Source of the DNA: Septoria linicola
Taxonomy: Eukaryota; Ascomycota; Dothideomycetes; Mycosphaerellales; Mycosphaerellaceae
DNA: 64,000 bases
Assembly: GCA_024114885.1 (NCBI GenBank)
Contig: CP099418.1
Coordinates: 4,526,001 to 4,590,000, forward strand
Reading direction: 5' to 3'
How positions within the stretch are numbered: position 1 is the first letter of the stretch; every line of letters begins with the position of its first letter. The notes under the pieces are model-generated. The model worked only from the letters and a program-made list of their open reading frames with translations. It was not told where the DNA came from and searched no databases. A program made the translations under genes and the position numbers. Shown in pieces: positions 10,810-22,840 of the stretch.

Positions 10810-12691
10810 ATGCTCTCCTGGTCTTACAACTTGATCATCTTTGCATGCTGTGTCATTCTCCTCCTCGCATTGAAGCACTTCGTTCCCTGGACGACAGTCG
10901 GAGCAAGCACCATGCCGATCATGAGACGCTTTATTGACAAGGCGAAATCAACTTTCGATGATTACACATTCAATGAGAAGCCACAAAAGCAACAGACGTT
11001 TCCAGCAGCGCAACAGCCGTTTATCGCGGAACAGAACAACACAACTGCCGTGTCAACGGGCATCCAAGCTGTGACTCTGCGGGACGTGACAAGATATCGC
11101 TACCACCACGGGGCTAACCTGGGATCGATCTTCATCCAAGAGCGATGGCTTACAGGATCCATGTTCCCTGAGGGATCCTCCGGCTCATCTGAGCTTGCAG
11201 CGGCAGAAGCGAATATTAAGGCGTTGGGCCTCGAAGGTGCTCGTCAGAAACACGAAAAGCACTGGCGGGAGTTCACCAGTAACGCGGATCTCGATTGGCT
11301 GCGTGATGTAGGAAAGTGCACGACGATTCGCTTGCCCATCGGCTACTTCACTCTCGGTCCAGCATACTGTATGGGAACAGCCTTCGAAAAGGTTGCGCCG
11401 CTGTACGAGAACGCCTGGCAAGCTGTGAAAGATCTCATCGGTAGAATGCATCAACGCGGGATCGGCGTTCTGATTGACGTGTACGTAAAGCGACTGCCCA
11501 AAGGCATCCACCCCTGTCCAAGTGTCTCTCTTGCTACGGCATTTATTGCCCCAGATCGGTGTGGTAGCAGCGCAGAGACACGCGAGACATGCATGAGACA
11601 CTGCTGACCTTCGACCTGTCACGTTTAGGCATGGGCTTCCGGGTGGTGCCAATGCGCAAGAGCATTCTGGTACAAACAGTAACAAAGCAGAGCTGTGGTC
11701 TTCGCGTAAGAACAGAGAGCTTGCGACGAGAGTCATGTGCTTTATTGCTCATCAGACCCGCGCCCTCGACGGTGTGGCTGGTATCCAGATCGTTAACGAA
11801 GCGGAGTGGGATGCACGAGGCATGTACGACTGGTACGATGAGATCCTGAGGGAAGTCAGCAAGGTGGACGCATCTGTCCCAATCTATGTCTCTGACGGCT
11901 GGGATCTTAACAGAGCGCTGAGCTGGATTCAGGCAAGAAATGTGATGCAGAGATGTCCGAACCCTATTGTGGTGGACACCCATCTTTACTGGTGCTTTGA
12001 TCAGAAAGACGTCCAAAAATCGCCTTACGACATTGTCGGCGAGGCTTGGGAGAGACTTCGAGAGCTAGATGGAAAGGAAGGGTCCGTGCACGATCGCGGT
12101 GCAGTTCAGCTTGTCGTGGGCGAATATAGCTGCGTCCTTGCCGAGGAAGCATGGCACAAGGGCGAAGGAGCTACGAAAGAGGAGCTCGTAGTCATGTTCG
12201 GAAATGCTCAGTCGCAGCGGCATCAGCAACGTGCTGGCGGCAGCTTCTTCTGGACGGCCAAGATGGACTGGATGCCTGGGGGCGAATGGGGTTTCAAGCA
12301 AATGACTGATCAAGGCGCCATCATACCGCCTCCATCTCTCACGCTGTCTGCAGACGAAGTGGACAGTCGCATTGCAAATGCTCAGACTCAGCGAGACTTC
12401 CGCAAAGGCACTGTATGGGGATCGCATTGCCAGTACTGGGACTCAACGAACCCCGGCGAGTACGAGCATTGGCGCTTCGAGGAGGGCTTCGCGCTTGGCT
12501 GGGATGATGCTTCATCGTTCTTCAGTCTGCGATCACAGAACCGGCAGCGTGGCGGTGACAAAATTGGAATGCTCGATCTGTGGGTTCTCAAGCGGTTGCG
12601 AGAGAGTGGTCAGACGGGACGGTTCGTGTGGGAGTGGGAGCAAGGCTTTCGACAGGGTGTGAAAGCTTTCTACGAGGCTGTCGGGCTTTAG
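10810..12691 (+). CDS. GH5-family glucan 1,3-beta-glucosidase (membrane-anchored)
   Basis: Two exons, 10810-11480 and 11629-12691, separated by a 148-nt intron. The junction gives LIDVHGLPGGANA, a hallmark of fungal GH5 exo-beta-1,3-glucanases. The catalytic acid/base Glu is in QIVNEAEW and the nucleophile Glu is in VVGEYS. Near the N-terminus is one hydrophobic segment (NLIIFACCVILLLALKHF) preceded by few residues, so it is probably a type II membrane anchor and not a cleaved signal. A Gln-rich stalk follows, and the catalytic domain begins near RYRYHHGANLGSIF. It probably trims or remodels beta-glucan in the cell wall. The start could also be the in-frame ATG at 10753; I prefer 10810 because it places the anchor nearest the N-terminus. 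Confidence 0.88.
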
Positions 12692-13780
12692 GGTATGGTC
12701 GTGTCCAAGGATGCCGAAGCGGGAGAGTCGTAGTATATTTCTCGTATATGCTTTCTTGGACTGCAGGAAGAAGGTTGAGCGCCACAAGGCTGTCAGAAGG
12801 TGCCGGCATCTGAAGCGTCTAGCGGAATGCATCCTCGAGACACCTAGACGCAACGCCCAGTTGTGGCGGTTTCATGTGGCTTGTATAGAACTAGAGCACA
12901 TATGATGTTACACAGTAGTAGACCAAGTCGTGCCTGTTCTGGCGGTGTCGTTGTCCCCATGTTGTGGCCGTTTCATGATTGCGTCGTGCAACAGTGTGCC
13001 GTTCGTGGTCCGAAGGCAATGAATCGTGGTTCGGACGTTGGTCGTCCAGACGCCGCCACAGTTTCTCGCGCAATCCGGTGACCAGGAGAGCATTTAGCAT
13101 AAGAATGTTGTGTATGCTTTGTGAAGAGCGCGACACAGTTGACGATTGGGCGACAGAACACTTTTTGATCACGCCCCCTGGTAATTATTCTGAGCGCCAA
13201 AAGCCAAACATTCGTCACAGCCTCACACGATTGCCCCTCGTAGACTAGCTGCCTCCCGCTCTCACACCTAACGACGCTACCGCGACGACCACCTGGTGAA
13301 ATCCTCCCTCTTGTGCAATCTGGACATCACGAGAATCGTCGCCCTGTGAAGCACGAATTACTGGACAAGTGCTGGGCTGGACCTGGCAGCACCGCCAGCG
13401 CGAGTACTGGAGTTGTGCCATCATCTCCGCCTGCCATCACGAGTCAGCTTCATCCCGTCCTCATCCTCATCCTCGCTCGAGCCAAGATTAACGACACCTT
13501 TTCCACCTCAACGGACGCGTGCAAATAAACACGCCGACTGCACCTGCCTACCTGTGTATCTAATTTACGCACTCAACCGCTCCTTCCGCAAACCAACGAC
13601 AACCGGCCGCGACTTCTGCATTTCATCATCCGACATTTCAAGTCTCACCTCGCTCGCTCGATCCGAAGTGAACGACGCCTACGACAGTCTATGTGCTGAT
13701 TGTCCAGGAGAGCCAACTCCGCACTTCTCCTCCCTCTTCTTCAACAACACAACACTGGCAAGTTCTGCTGTACGACCACC
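12692..13780. promoter_or_regulatory. Intergenic region and long ATG-poor leader of GRR1
   Basis: I find no ATG on the + strand between about 13117 and 13690. The first one (13691) opens a two-codon uORF, ATG-TGC-TGA, about 90 nt before the GRR1 start. The stretch is C/T- and A/C-rich (for example at 13441-13475). This is typical of a long transcribed leader under selection against upstream starts. The transcription start itself is not known. Confidence 0.5.
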
Positions 13781-15908
13781 ATGGCACGTTCCCGCCAGCT
13801 CCGGCGCATGTCCAGCGCGTCCAGCTCGAGCTCTTCTTCCACGTCGCCCGAGCGCGGCGCAGACGACGACAATGACTCCTTCACGATGCAAGCAAACGAC
13901 TCGCAGTCCTCCCTCGGCGGCGACATGTCTCCCGAACTATCACAGACAGAAGCCATGCGTAGAGAGTACGAAGAGCGCTGTCGGGTCTCACCGGTACACC
14001 GCTTGCCGGCCGAGCTGTTGATCAGCATCTTCTCGCGGCTCACCTCCCCGCGCGACCTGCAGATGTGTATGTTGGTGTGTAAAGAGTGGGCGAAGAACAG
14101 CGTCGGGTTGCTATGGCACCGGCCTGCCATGAATAAGTGGGAAAGCATACACACAGTTATTCAGTCAATACTGAAGAGCAAGAAGTTCTTCGCATATCAG
14201 GACCTGGTCAAGAGGCTGAATATGTCTACACTCGGACCGCAGGTCAGCGACGGGACGCTCGTGGGCATGCAAGAGTGCAAGCGGATTGAGCGTTTGACAC
14301 TCACCAACTGCATTAAGCTGACGGACTTGAGTATTGCGCCGCTCGTGGATGGGAACAGGAGTCTACTCGCACTGGACGTGACTGGACTGGATCAACTCAC
14401 TGACCGGACGATGATGGTCGTTGCGGACAATTGTCTGCGGTTGCAAGGTCTGAATGTGACGGGCTGCAAGAAGCTCACGGACGCTTCAATCATGGCTATC
14501 GCAAAGAACTGTCGGCATCTCAAGCGTTTGAAGTTCAACAATTGTGTCCAGCTCACCGACAAGTCCATCGAGACCGTGGCGACGTATAGCACGCATCTTT
14601 TGGAGATTGACCTGTACGGCCTGCAACACATGGAGAGTCCCTCAATCACAGCGCTGCTAACGCAATGTTCGCATCTGCGCGAGATGCGCCTGGCGCATTG
14701 TGGTCAGATCAATGACTCGGCATTCCTCGATATTCCCTACGACCCAGACCACCCAACCACGTTCGACTCGCTTCGCATTCTGGATTTGACAGACTGCGCC
14801 GAGCTTGGAGACAAGGGCGTGGAAAAGATCATTCAAACCTGCCCACGTTTGCGTAACCTGATTCTGGCGAAGTGCAGACAGATTACAGACCGTGCAGTCT
14901 TTGCCATAACCAAGCTGGGAAAGAACCTGCACTACATTCACCTAGGCCACTGCGCGCGCATCACAGATCCGTCGATCGAAGCATTAGCAAAAGCATGCAA
15001 TCGAATACGATACATCGATCTGGCGTGTTGTAGTCAGCTCACGGACCAGAGTGTAACGAAGCTGGCCAATCTGCCGAAGCTGAAGCGTATTGGTTTGGTG
15101 AAATGCGCGGGTATCACGGACAATAGTGTTCTAGCTTTGGCATTTGGCGAGGTGAGGAATGGGAGGAAAGTCAACGGCCCGAGCGTCCTCGAGCGAGTGC
15201 ACTTGAGTTATTGCACACAGCTCACTCTCGATGTAAGTATCGTGCTCGTGCGATGACTTTTGATTTCTTACTGACGTACCGTGCTAGGGAATACATCGGC
15301 TGCTTAACAACTGTTACAAGCTGACACATCTGAGTTTGACGGGAGTGCAGGCATTCTTGCGAGATGAGCTTGTAGTCTTCTGTCGAGACGCGCCTCCTGA
15401 ATTCAATGAGCACCAACGAGATGTCTTTTGTGTCTTTTCTGGCAATGGGGTGGCACGACTTCGCCAGTTCCTGAACGAGCAAGAAAACCGCAACCGAGCT
15501 CGCGAACCTGCATCTCCTGACCAGCCTTCTGCAGGCTCAGAACAAGACATGATGGACGCCGATCTTGATGATCCCAACATCGACTCGAACGGCAGCACCA
15601 CTCCTATCATTAACGTGGACGTCCATGCGCAGCACCTACAAGGTCATACCCCTATTGTGCCTGGGCCGAACACCATACCGTGGGCATACAATCAGAGTCA
15701 TCCAAACGCTACTCAAGCTGGACCACCGCTCCACTTCAGCCAGAGTGCGCCGGCCACGTCTGGGCCCGTGTGGGTAGGCGGACCGCCTCAACTTCAACAC
15801 AACCAGTCACAGCTCGCAGGCATGATGGGCGCGGCCGCATTGGATGAGATTGAGGTCGACGGCGACGAAGCCTTTGGTGAAGAGAGCGAGATCATGGATC
15901 ACGACTAG
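13781..15908 (+). CDS. GRR1: SCF ubiquitin-ligase F-box/LRR protein GRR1
   Basis: Two exons, 13781-15232 and 15288-15908, encode 690 aa. After a Ser-rich acidic N-terminus comes an F-box at about residues 72-118 (VHRLPAELLISIFSRL...LVCKEWAKN). It is followed by about a dozen cysteine-type leucine-rich repeats of the form LxxLxLxxCxxITDxxV. The 'HPTTFDSLRILDLTDCAEL' insertion and the HCARITD/CCSQLTD repeats match the fungal GRR1 family. The C-terminal about 150 residues are Asn/Gln/Pro-rich and end acidic (GEESEIMDHD). In the SCF complex GRR1 recruits phosphorylated substrates such as G1 cyclins and nutrient-signalling regulators. The start in a good context (accaccATGG) follows a long ATG-free leader, which suggests translational control. 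Confidence 0.96.
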
Positions 15909-17153
15909 CAGTTGCCGTATGATCCGCTTTCCTAATCACGCGCATGGCAAAACACGACCTGTCCAACGAACATAGTTACCTCGCTCAACCGGAGCATGTT
16001 CGAACGTGGCAATACTTGGTCGAGAAACATATCACTCGGCCGTCCTCTGCTCTTTTTGAAGCGAAATTTGCATATCGTTTAGCAAGCAGGAAGCATGGAT
16101 ATTGGTGCGTGTGTTACACTAGATTCCCCCAGCGGCAGCGAAGAAGACTGTCAGCGACATATTGACGACTATGTTCTATCCATTCGATCCCATTGTGATC
16201 AGCTCATTCACCTCGCTTACACACTTTTCCCACGCTCACCAGCTTGCAATCCTTCGATGCACTCACTTGAATTTTATGCCCACCCATGCCGTCTTGCCCC
16301 CCAGTTATGCTTCACAACTTCCCTCCAAGCCGGAACGGAGAGGGCCAAAGGGCGACACTTGGCGGTCTTGAACTAGTCTCCGTGGGTGCATGAGCTCTTG
16401 TCAACCAATTGTACAACTATCGACAAGGGTAGCTGTTCGGGGGTTCGGCTTTGTAGCTTTCCACCTCCATCATTACTATTCTTCAGTTGGGGTTTATGTC
16501 ACATGCGATAGATAGCTATCAAGGATGGTACTTTCGGTCTCTCGCTTACACGATGTGGAGATATGGTCCAGCGAATAGGAAGTGTACTGTGTAGTGCGCG
16601 CGGAGCGGAGGAGGTATGGTTATGCGGTCTTGGAGTAGCGTGGCTGGGATGGGCGACGAGTTGAGAAGAGGGTGAAATGTACGTACTTTATCGATGAGGA
16701 GGGTTGTTGTCCTGTGGTGTGTTACTGGAGAGTCTGGTCAGTGAGACTAGAGCATGTTTGTATTTCTCGCTCTAACCTCCGAAGGTGAGTGGTCACTGCT
16801 ACCGACTTGATGGCTCAGGTCTTGGTATCGGGTGTTCATCTACGATTTGGAAGTGTTTGATGTTTTGGACGGTAGGACTGGTTTGGGTTGTGTCTAAGTG
16901 CTCGTCCGAATGTGTGTATTGACATCAACGCCGAGCTGCGAAAGTGTCTACATGTGTCTATTGCTCGAATGACCGTTCACCGTCTATGCAGTCATGCAGC
17001 CTCGAAGCTTGAGCTTAGGGCAGGAGCTTCATAAGGTTGTGTTATACATCCTCTGGTCGTTCGCATCTTGAGTTTATACGCACATCGTCTAGCCAAATGC
17101 TATAACCAGCTAGTCACCGATCGAATACGTGGCGACCTGCAAGGTACACAAGA
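15909..17153. other. Intergenic, 1.25 kb convergent region
   Basis: The region between the stops of GRR1 (+) and the PXB protein gene (-). Short ORFs (16095-16376 and others) look random. No RNA gene is recognised. It probably holds both 3' UTRs. Confidence 0.4.
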
Positions 17154-19208
17154 CTAGTAGCTGGAGGCAAGCGCCTCATTGAACTTTGGCCATAGCAGTT
17201 TTGAGACGACCTTGCACCGTGGTGGCGTAGGCAGCTTGTCACCCACAGCTTTCTGTGCCTGCTCTTCTGTGATCAAGCTGTTATCATTGCCTTCGATATC
17301 CGCTCGGCTTTCTTCTTTCACGCTCTTATCCGAGCCATGTCGCACTGGTCCTTTCGCCGTCGATGGCGTGATGGGCGTATCGTCCAGCAATTGCTGCCAC
17401 CTCGCAAGGTATGCACCAGGACCAAATGGGGTAGCTTGTGTCCTCTTGATGACAGAGCTGATTCTGGCCGTAGAGGCGTCGTGCAACTCGTCAATGTACT
17501 TTTTCCATGCATCGAGCTCTCCCTGTACCGCTTTCTGATCTGATGCTGAGAGATCCGCGAATGCTTTCTCGAGTGCGTCTTGGAGCCCACCAGTAGTCAT
17601 CTTGTCGGCGACAAGTGACTCGCTGCTAGGAGGTTTGTCTTCTCTTCTGAAGTTGGCGGCAGCCATGTGAACGTATTCCTTCCACCATTCGGTCATCTCC
17701 TTACCATTCTTGGCGAATTGATGCAAGAACTTGTGGCACGAGCTCTGGTGGCGGTGTAACAGATCGACAAAGTCCTCGACGCTAGGTGGCTTTTGTTCTT
17801 TCTTTGCATCGTTCGGCATACTGATCTTGAGCATGTCCGTAAGGAACCGTTCAAAGTCCCACAATGTATCACTCAGGTTGACAGCCTGGTGGACGTATCG
17901 GATCATTGGTGTATACGCATCGACAGCATCTCTGATGGCAGCAGTAAGAATGTCTGGGTTGCGCTGACACATGGCCTTCACGATCTGCTGACGATCTCGG
18001 ACAGCCAGCTGCAGAGACAAATACTCTTGTGCTTTGGCATGCTGTGCCTCTGACAACTCGGAAGAGACGGAGGAAAGTGCCAGAATGACGGCGACAATCG
18101 ACATGTTCTGTTCCTGACTGCGCCTGCGAGTCTCCTCGTGCTCCGCTCGACTTCGTCCTATCCAGTCTCTGATTTCGGCAAGCACATCTTTGGGGGGTCC
18201 ATCCTTGGCTTTCTCTATCTTCTCTGCACGTTTCTTGAGCTCACGCTTGTCCCAGCCTAGGACTTGTGAGATGATCCTACTGCTGTCAGCGCACATTCCT
18301 GTTCGTAGGGGAAGTGGACTTACTGCTGTAATAGATTCATTCCTTCGTCGGCACCACTGCTCAGGCCTATCCAGTTTGTCACGGTCGCCACACTAGCCTT
18401 TGCCAGCACAATACGCATGACTCCACTAAGCATCGTTGCTACGTTGCCGACCTTCAGAGTCTGTCGTATGATCGTGTACGGAATGAGGTTATGCACGCTG
18501 GACAACATGCGCAGCATCGTAGCACCTTCGGGAGAGAGTATCAAAGTGTAGTGCATGATAGATGCAATGCTGTTTAAGTCAGTATAGGCTCGTTGAGAAG
18601 ATTTCAGCATCGACCTACTTTACCACCATGAACTCGTGCATGCCTTGAACCAAGGAGTCGTGTTTTGTGAGGTCATCTGTCTCAGCAGCTTTGGTAAATA
18701 ACTCATCGATCAAGTCCCCATAGACTGCTTTCTGGACGCAGTCTTTCCATGATTGTAGAACATCGTCCGGATTGGTGAGATCATATTTGGCCGAGCGTTT
18801 CACTTCTTCCTTGGGAAATCCGCCGAGAACGCCTCGAGCAGGATACTCGATCAATGCAGATATTGCGGTGGCCAGAGTTTTGCGAATGCCCAAGATGCCC
18901 TTGTCGTAGCTTTCCGACAACTCAGCCTCTGCGAGCTCATCTATCAGAGGTTGAATGCGGCCTCTCCAGAACTCCGGAGATACATCTCGCAGTCCGGGGA
19001 GCTTGAGTAAGAACTTGGAGACTAGGGCCTGCAGAATAGGCGACTGAGGCGATTTCACGGTATCCTGGAACGGAGGCCCGTAGTTGTGGATAGCTCCAGG
19101 ATACTTGAAGTCTTCAATCTCCTTGTATACTTGCTGGTGGGTTAAGATATCGAACAGCGCCTTGGACTGCGCCGCCGAGAGCTTACCATCATTCTTTGTG
19201 GTCGACAT
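17154..19208 (-). CDS. PXB / DUF3818 protein (YPR097W-like, no PX domain seen)
   Basis: Three exons (18619-19208, 18324-18569, 17154-18282) encode about 655 aa. The N-terminal LSAAQSKALFDILTHQQVY...FKYPGAIHNYGPPF region matches the fungal PX-associated (PXB) domain. The middle (ASIMHYTLILSPEGATML... through MNLLQHSRIISQVLGWD and RELKKRAEKIEKA) matches DUF3818. Fungal proteins of this architecture, such as yeast Ypr097w, usually also carry a PX phosphoinositide-binding domain and act at endosomal membranes. I see no PX module here. Both introns (49 and 41 nt) interrupt codons, and the frames fit only when they are removed. The C-terminal third is charged and possibly helical. Family assignment is from memory of motifs. 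Confidence 0.8.
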
Positions 19209-19808
19209 AACTGCTACCTATTATCCTGCATCGTAGGTGCTGCAGCAAAATGGGTGACTGCAGACTTGTCGGGTGGAAATGTGACAGCCTGTGAAAGTGG
19301 TCGATGACGTTGGTTTTGGCGTGACGTGGGGTTTGTGATAACCAGGAACGATGAAGACGAGACGAAACGCGGCTGCGTTGTTCTCACCTGCGCAATAATC
19401 AGAACTCACAAGACGGCAGCGTGTGGCGCCGTCAGCCTTTCAACAGGACTTTGAACGTGATCTTCGCGACTAACTTACTCCGTGTGAACTGCCGGTTCAT
19501 GGGTCGCCCATGCAGAACAGACGGCCAGGTTGTTGAGGCTGACTTGAATTCATCAGAGCAGCGGTTACGAAGAGACGAGGTTATCAAGCTCTTCAGGAGC
19601 ATCGATTAAAGTAGAAACGGAATGCAGTAGCACTCCTCCAATTGTTGCACGCAAGAAAGACCGTTCTGCTTTTGTATTGTCGGCGACAGGGGCAGGCGCG
19701 CTGTGCCTCTCCAATGCAACAGACCACCCCACTTCGTCGCGAGATTTCCATCTTGACTCAATCTCCGAATGTCGCTCGTTCTCAGCATTTACCAAAACCG
19801 TCAACAAT
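19209..19808. other. Intergenic, divergent promoter region
   Basis: 600 bp between the PXB protein gene (-) and EFM4 (+). Nothing specific is recognised. Confidence 0.4.
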
Positions 19809-20714
19809 ATGGGTGATCCTTCAGTAACGACAAACGGGCGCAAGTTGCTTGATCCCAGTGAGCTCGGAACGAAAGAATAGTACGTACACATACATGCCTT
19901 CTTGCAACGCCACCAAGCACGCTAATTCGTTGTCAACAGCTGGGAGAAATGCTACGAACGCGAATTGAAGAACCATACAGCCGATCCAGAAGATGAAGGT
20001 ATCAACTGGTTTGAAGAGTCCAATGCCGAAGATGTCGTACTCAAACTTCTATCAAGTTATGATCTGACTTCTGGCGGCGGTCTTGATCGCGAAGACACTC
20101 GCTTCTTGGATCTTGGAACTGGAAATGGCCACATGCTTTTCGCACTTCGGGAAGATGAAAATGAACATGGCGAACGCTGGCTCGGAGACATGCTAGGCGT
20201 CGATTACTCACCCAAAAGTGTCGAATTGGCGAAGCAGATCAATGAGCAAAGGAAAGAAGAACTCGACGAGGACGATGAACAAGGCTATGCAAACGTTGAG
20301 CTGCAACAGTGGGACTTGTTGACTGAGCAGCCTGATGAAGGATGGTTGCGGGATGGGTTCGAAGTCGTGCTCGACAAGGGCACATTCGATGCTATCTCAC
20401 TTATGCCGACTACAGACGGGCAGTCGCACCCTTGCGAAGTCTATCGAGAACGGGTTGTCAGGCTGATAAAGCCGGCCAATTTCCTCATCGTCACCTCCTG
20501 TAATTGGACCAAAGAAGAGCTGGTATCATGGCTTGTTACAGAGGACAGTGGGCTTCACTATCACGATGAGGCAAAATACCCGACGTTCAAATTTGGTGGA
20601 AAGACCGGCCAAAGTGTAGTCACGGTCGTTTTCAAGAGGGATAGCCTACTGTCAGGCATAGTTCGGACTGAGACTGCCGTCCTTGATAGCTCTGATGAGT
20701 CAGGCTCAGAGTAG
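19809..20714 (+). CDS. EFM4: Protein-lysine methyltransferase EFM4/See1-like
   Basis: Two exons, 19809-19879 and 19940-20714 (281 aa), joined inside a Tyr codon to give LGTKEYWEKCYERE, a family hallmark. It is a class I SAM-dependent methyltransferase. Motif I is FLDLGTGNGHMLFAL, motif II is LGVDYSPKSVELA and the post-motif is EVVLDKGTFDAISL. The late VTSCNWTKEEL and TFKFGGKTGQSVV segments are typical of EFM4. The yeast enzyme methylates a lysine of translation elongation factor eEF1A. The protein ends in an acidic Ser/Asp/Glu tail. No targeting signal is seen; it is probably cytosolic. Confidence 0.92.
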
Positions 20715-20848
20715 CTTTCTGGTCATCGGCAATCCGTTTGGTCCGATATCGAGGGCCGCTGGATCGGCTCTTCAGGACTACAGCGCAGCGACTCGCGGTC
20801 GTAATGTAGAAGATGGTCTTCACACTTGCAACGAGCTCAGCGCCAGCT

Positions 20849-22243
20849 CTACTGGATGTACTGCTTCAGCCCTCTCAGCCTCTCCTTGGCCTGCTCGAGA
20901 ACTTCATCGTTCTTGCAGACCGCAAAGCGCAACCAGTCCTCCACAATGTGTGCATTGGCATCCGTGAAAAACTCGGTCGGTGGAATTGCAGCCACACCAA
21001 GCTCTTTGATCAGAAACCAACAGAGCTTGAAGTCTCTCGGCCGATTGGCGACGTGTGGTGGGAAGTCGTAGTCCTCAGGTAGCTTCACCTTACTAAGGTT
21101 GACAAGGACAAAGTATCCTCCCTCTGGATCCGAGTATGGCAGATCAAGCTCTCTGAATACCTCTGTCAAGCGATCTACTTTGCTCTTCATGTCCCTCTTG
21201 CTCTCCTCCCAGAAGCCTTGCTGTCCAGCCTGCTCGAACGCAACGGCTGTCGCTTCTTGTAGAGGGCTAACACTGCTGTAGCAAATGCGGGTATGTGCTG
21301 CGGAGACGTACTTGATCAAGTGCTCAGGGCCGATCAAGTACCCTACTCGCCAACCCGTTGCGTAGAACAATTTGCCCGCTGAGCCGACTGTCAAGGTCAA
21401 CTCGGCAATTTCTGGCGAAAGAGTGGCCATGCGAGTGAAGGGTACATAGTACAAAGCATCGTAGACTTCATCCGAAAGAATGATAATCTTGTGCTTCACA
21501 CAGATGTCTCCGATTGCCTGTAGCTCTTCTTTGCTGAAAACTTTTCCGACTGGATTGTGTGGCGTGTTGATTACAACCATCCTCGTTCGATCTGTGATAG
21601 CTGCCTCAAAGTCCTTGATGTTCAGTGTCCAGTCGCCGGCACTTGTAGACTTTGTTGCACCGTCTTTCGGTGGTTGCAGAGGAACATACACGACCTTCCC
21701 ACCTGGCATCTCAATGTTCGAAATGTACTGATCGAAGTATGGTTCAAACACAATGACCTCGTCACCTTGCTCGAGGAAGCCCATGAAAGCGGACAGCATG
21801 CCCTCATTTGCGCCAGTCGTGATCGTTACCTCTTTCGTGGGGTCTAGCTGTCTGCCAAAGAACGGAGAGTAAGCCTGGGCGATGGCTTTCCTCAGTCGCG
21901 GTCGTCCAGCAGTCGGCGAGTACTGGTTACATTCTACTTTGTCCAATGCTTCCTTCGCGGCATCGAGGCAGAACTTGGGAGGATTGTAGCCAAAGAAGCC
22001 CTGACCCATGTTCACCACGGGCTTCTCGGACTGCCCTGCTGCCTCATTGACAATGCTCCATACATCTTGTCGCTGACCTGAGACCCTCTTCGCGGGCTTG
22101 AATGGGTCGCCCTTCACCATGGCTGTAGCTGCGAACGTTCGTGTCTGGAAAACTTGTGATTGGCGCTGCGATTTGGAGAGACTGTCAATCAGGTGCCGTG
22201 TGATAGTAGAAGACGACAATCTTGACAACAATGTCTGCTGCAT
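20849..22243 (-). CDS. BNA3: Kynurenine aminotransferase (BNA3-like)
   Basis: An intronless 464-aa fold-type I PLP aminotransferase. The Schiff-base lysine lies in VGSAGKLFYATGWRVGY, with NTPHNPVGKVF, ILSDEVYDAL and GGYFVLVNLS as further family signatures. The sequence matches kynurenine aminotransferase / cysteine-S-conjugate beta-lyase (KAT, yeast Bna3), which converts kynurenine to kynurenic acid. The first about 40 residues (MQQTLLSRLSSSTITRHLI...TRTFAATAM) are Ser/Arg-rich without acids, so they form a likely mitochondrial presequence. A second in-frame Met directly precedes the conserved body (MVKGDPFKPAKR) and would yield a cytosolic form. It is convergent with EFM4, with about 130 bp between stops. 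Confidence 0.93.
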   Translation of the reverse strand: MQQTLLSRLSSSTITRHLIDSLSKSQRQSQVFQTRTFAATAMVKGDPFKPAKRVSGQRQDVWSIVNEAAGQSEKPVVNMGQGFFGYNPPKFCLDAAKEALDKVECNQYSPTAGRPRLRKAIAQAYSPFFGRQLDPTKEVTITTGANEGMLSAFMGFLEQGDEVIVFEPYFDQYISNIEMPGGKVVYVPLQPPKDGATKSTSAGDWTLNIKDFEAAITDRTRMVVINTPHNPVGKVFSKEELQAIGDICVKHKIIILSDEVYDALYYVPFTRMATLSPEIAELTLTVGSAGKLFYATGWRVGYLIGPEHLIKYVSAAHTRICYSSVSPLQEATAVAFEQAGQQGFWEESKRDMKSKVDRLTEVFRELDLPYSDPEGGYFVLVNLSKVKLPEDYDFPPHVANRPRDFKLCWFLIKELGVAAIPPTEFFTDANAHIVEDWLRFAVCKNDEVLEQAKERLRGLKQYIQ

Positions 22244-22840
22244 TGTCGTCCACAGTAGCAGCGAGAGTCATCTTTCCGACAGCTTTTGGGAGCTTCGCCG
22301 AGATCGCTTTGAGCCGATGGGTGACGTGCTTGCCATTGCCAAGTCCAAGCTCATCACGACTGGACTTCAAGACTACATCTTCCGAACTCATTCTGCATCA
22401 ATATTTATCATGTTCGTGTTTGCGAGGCTACATGCGCCATCAGCCGAGCTGTACATTTCGAGAGCGGCTCTGATAAAGTTCTGTACGAAATGCCATGAAG
22501 TAGAAGGCTAGAGTACAATAATGCTCTGCCGCCAAGCATGTTGTTATCGTCACTACTACATCACCGGCGTACCCGCAGCCACCAGAAAAGGCAAGCCAGC
22601 CGGCTCCGCAAGTGTCTAGATGAACGCTGCCGACCTCGTCCCGTAGGACGAGACAAAAGCATGCAGGAACAACTGCTGTGACGTACCTTAATCAAGATAA
22701 AACAAAATGAAAGTGTAAGTCATATATAGTCCGTGCCCTGCCCGCCCAGTGAGTAGCCTCGCATTGCTGGGCACCGTGATCGAGCAGTAAAGTGCCTCTC
22801 TGGCATCACCATCGAGATTTGTAGCGTGGAGCAACCAAGG
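22244..22840. other. Intergenic, divergent region
   Basis: About 600 bp between BNA3 (-) and the F-box-like gene (+). Nothing specific is seen. Confidence 0.4.

Noticed and set aside
22826..22840. Upstream GTG start for the F-box-like protein; likewise TTG at 1720, 40743 and 59329
   Set aside because: Non-ATG openings of the frame; the first ATG in each gene gives a sensible N-terminus.
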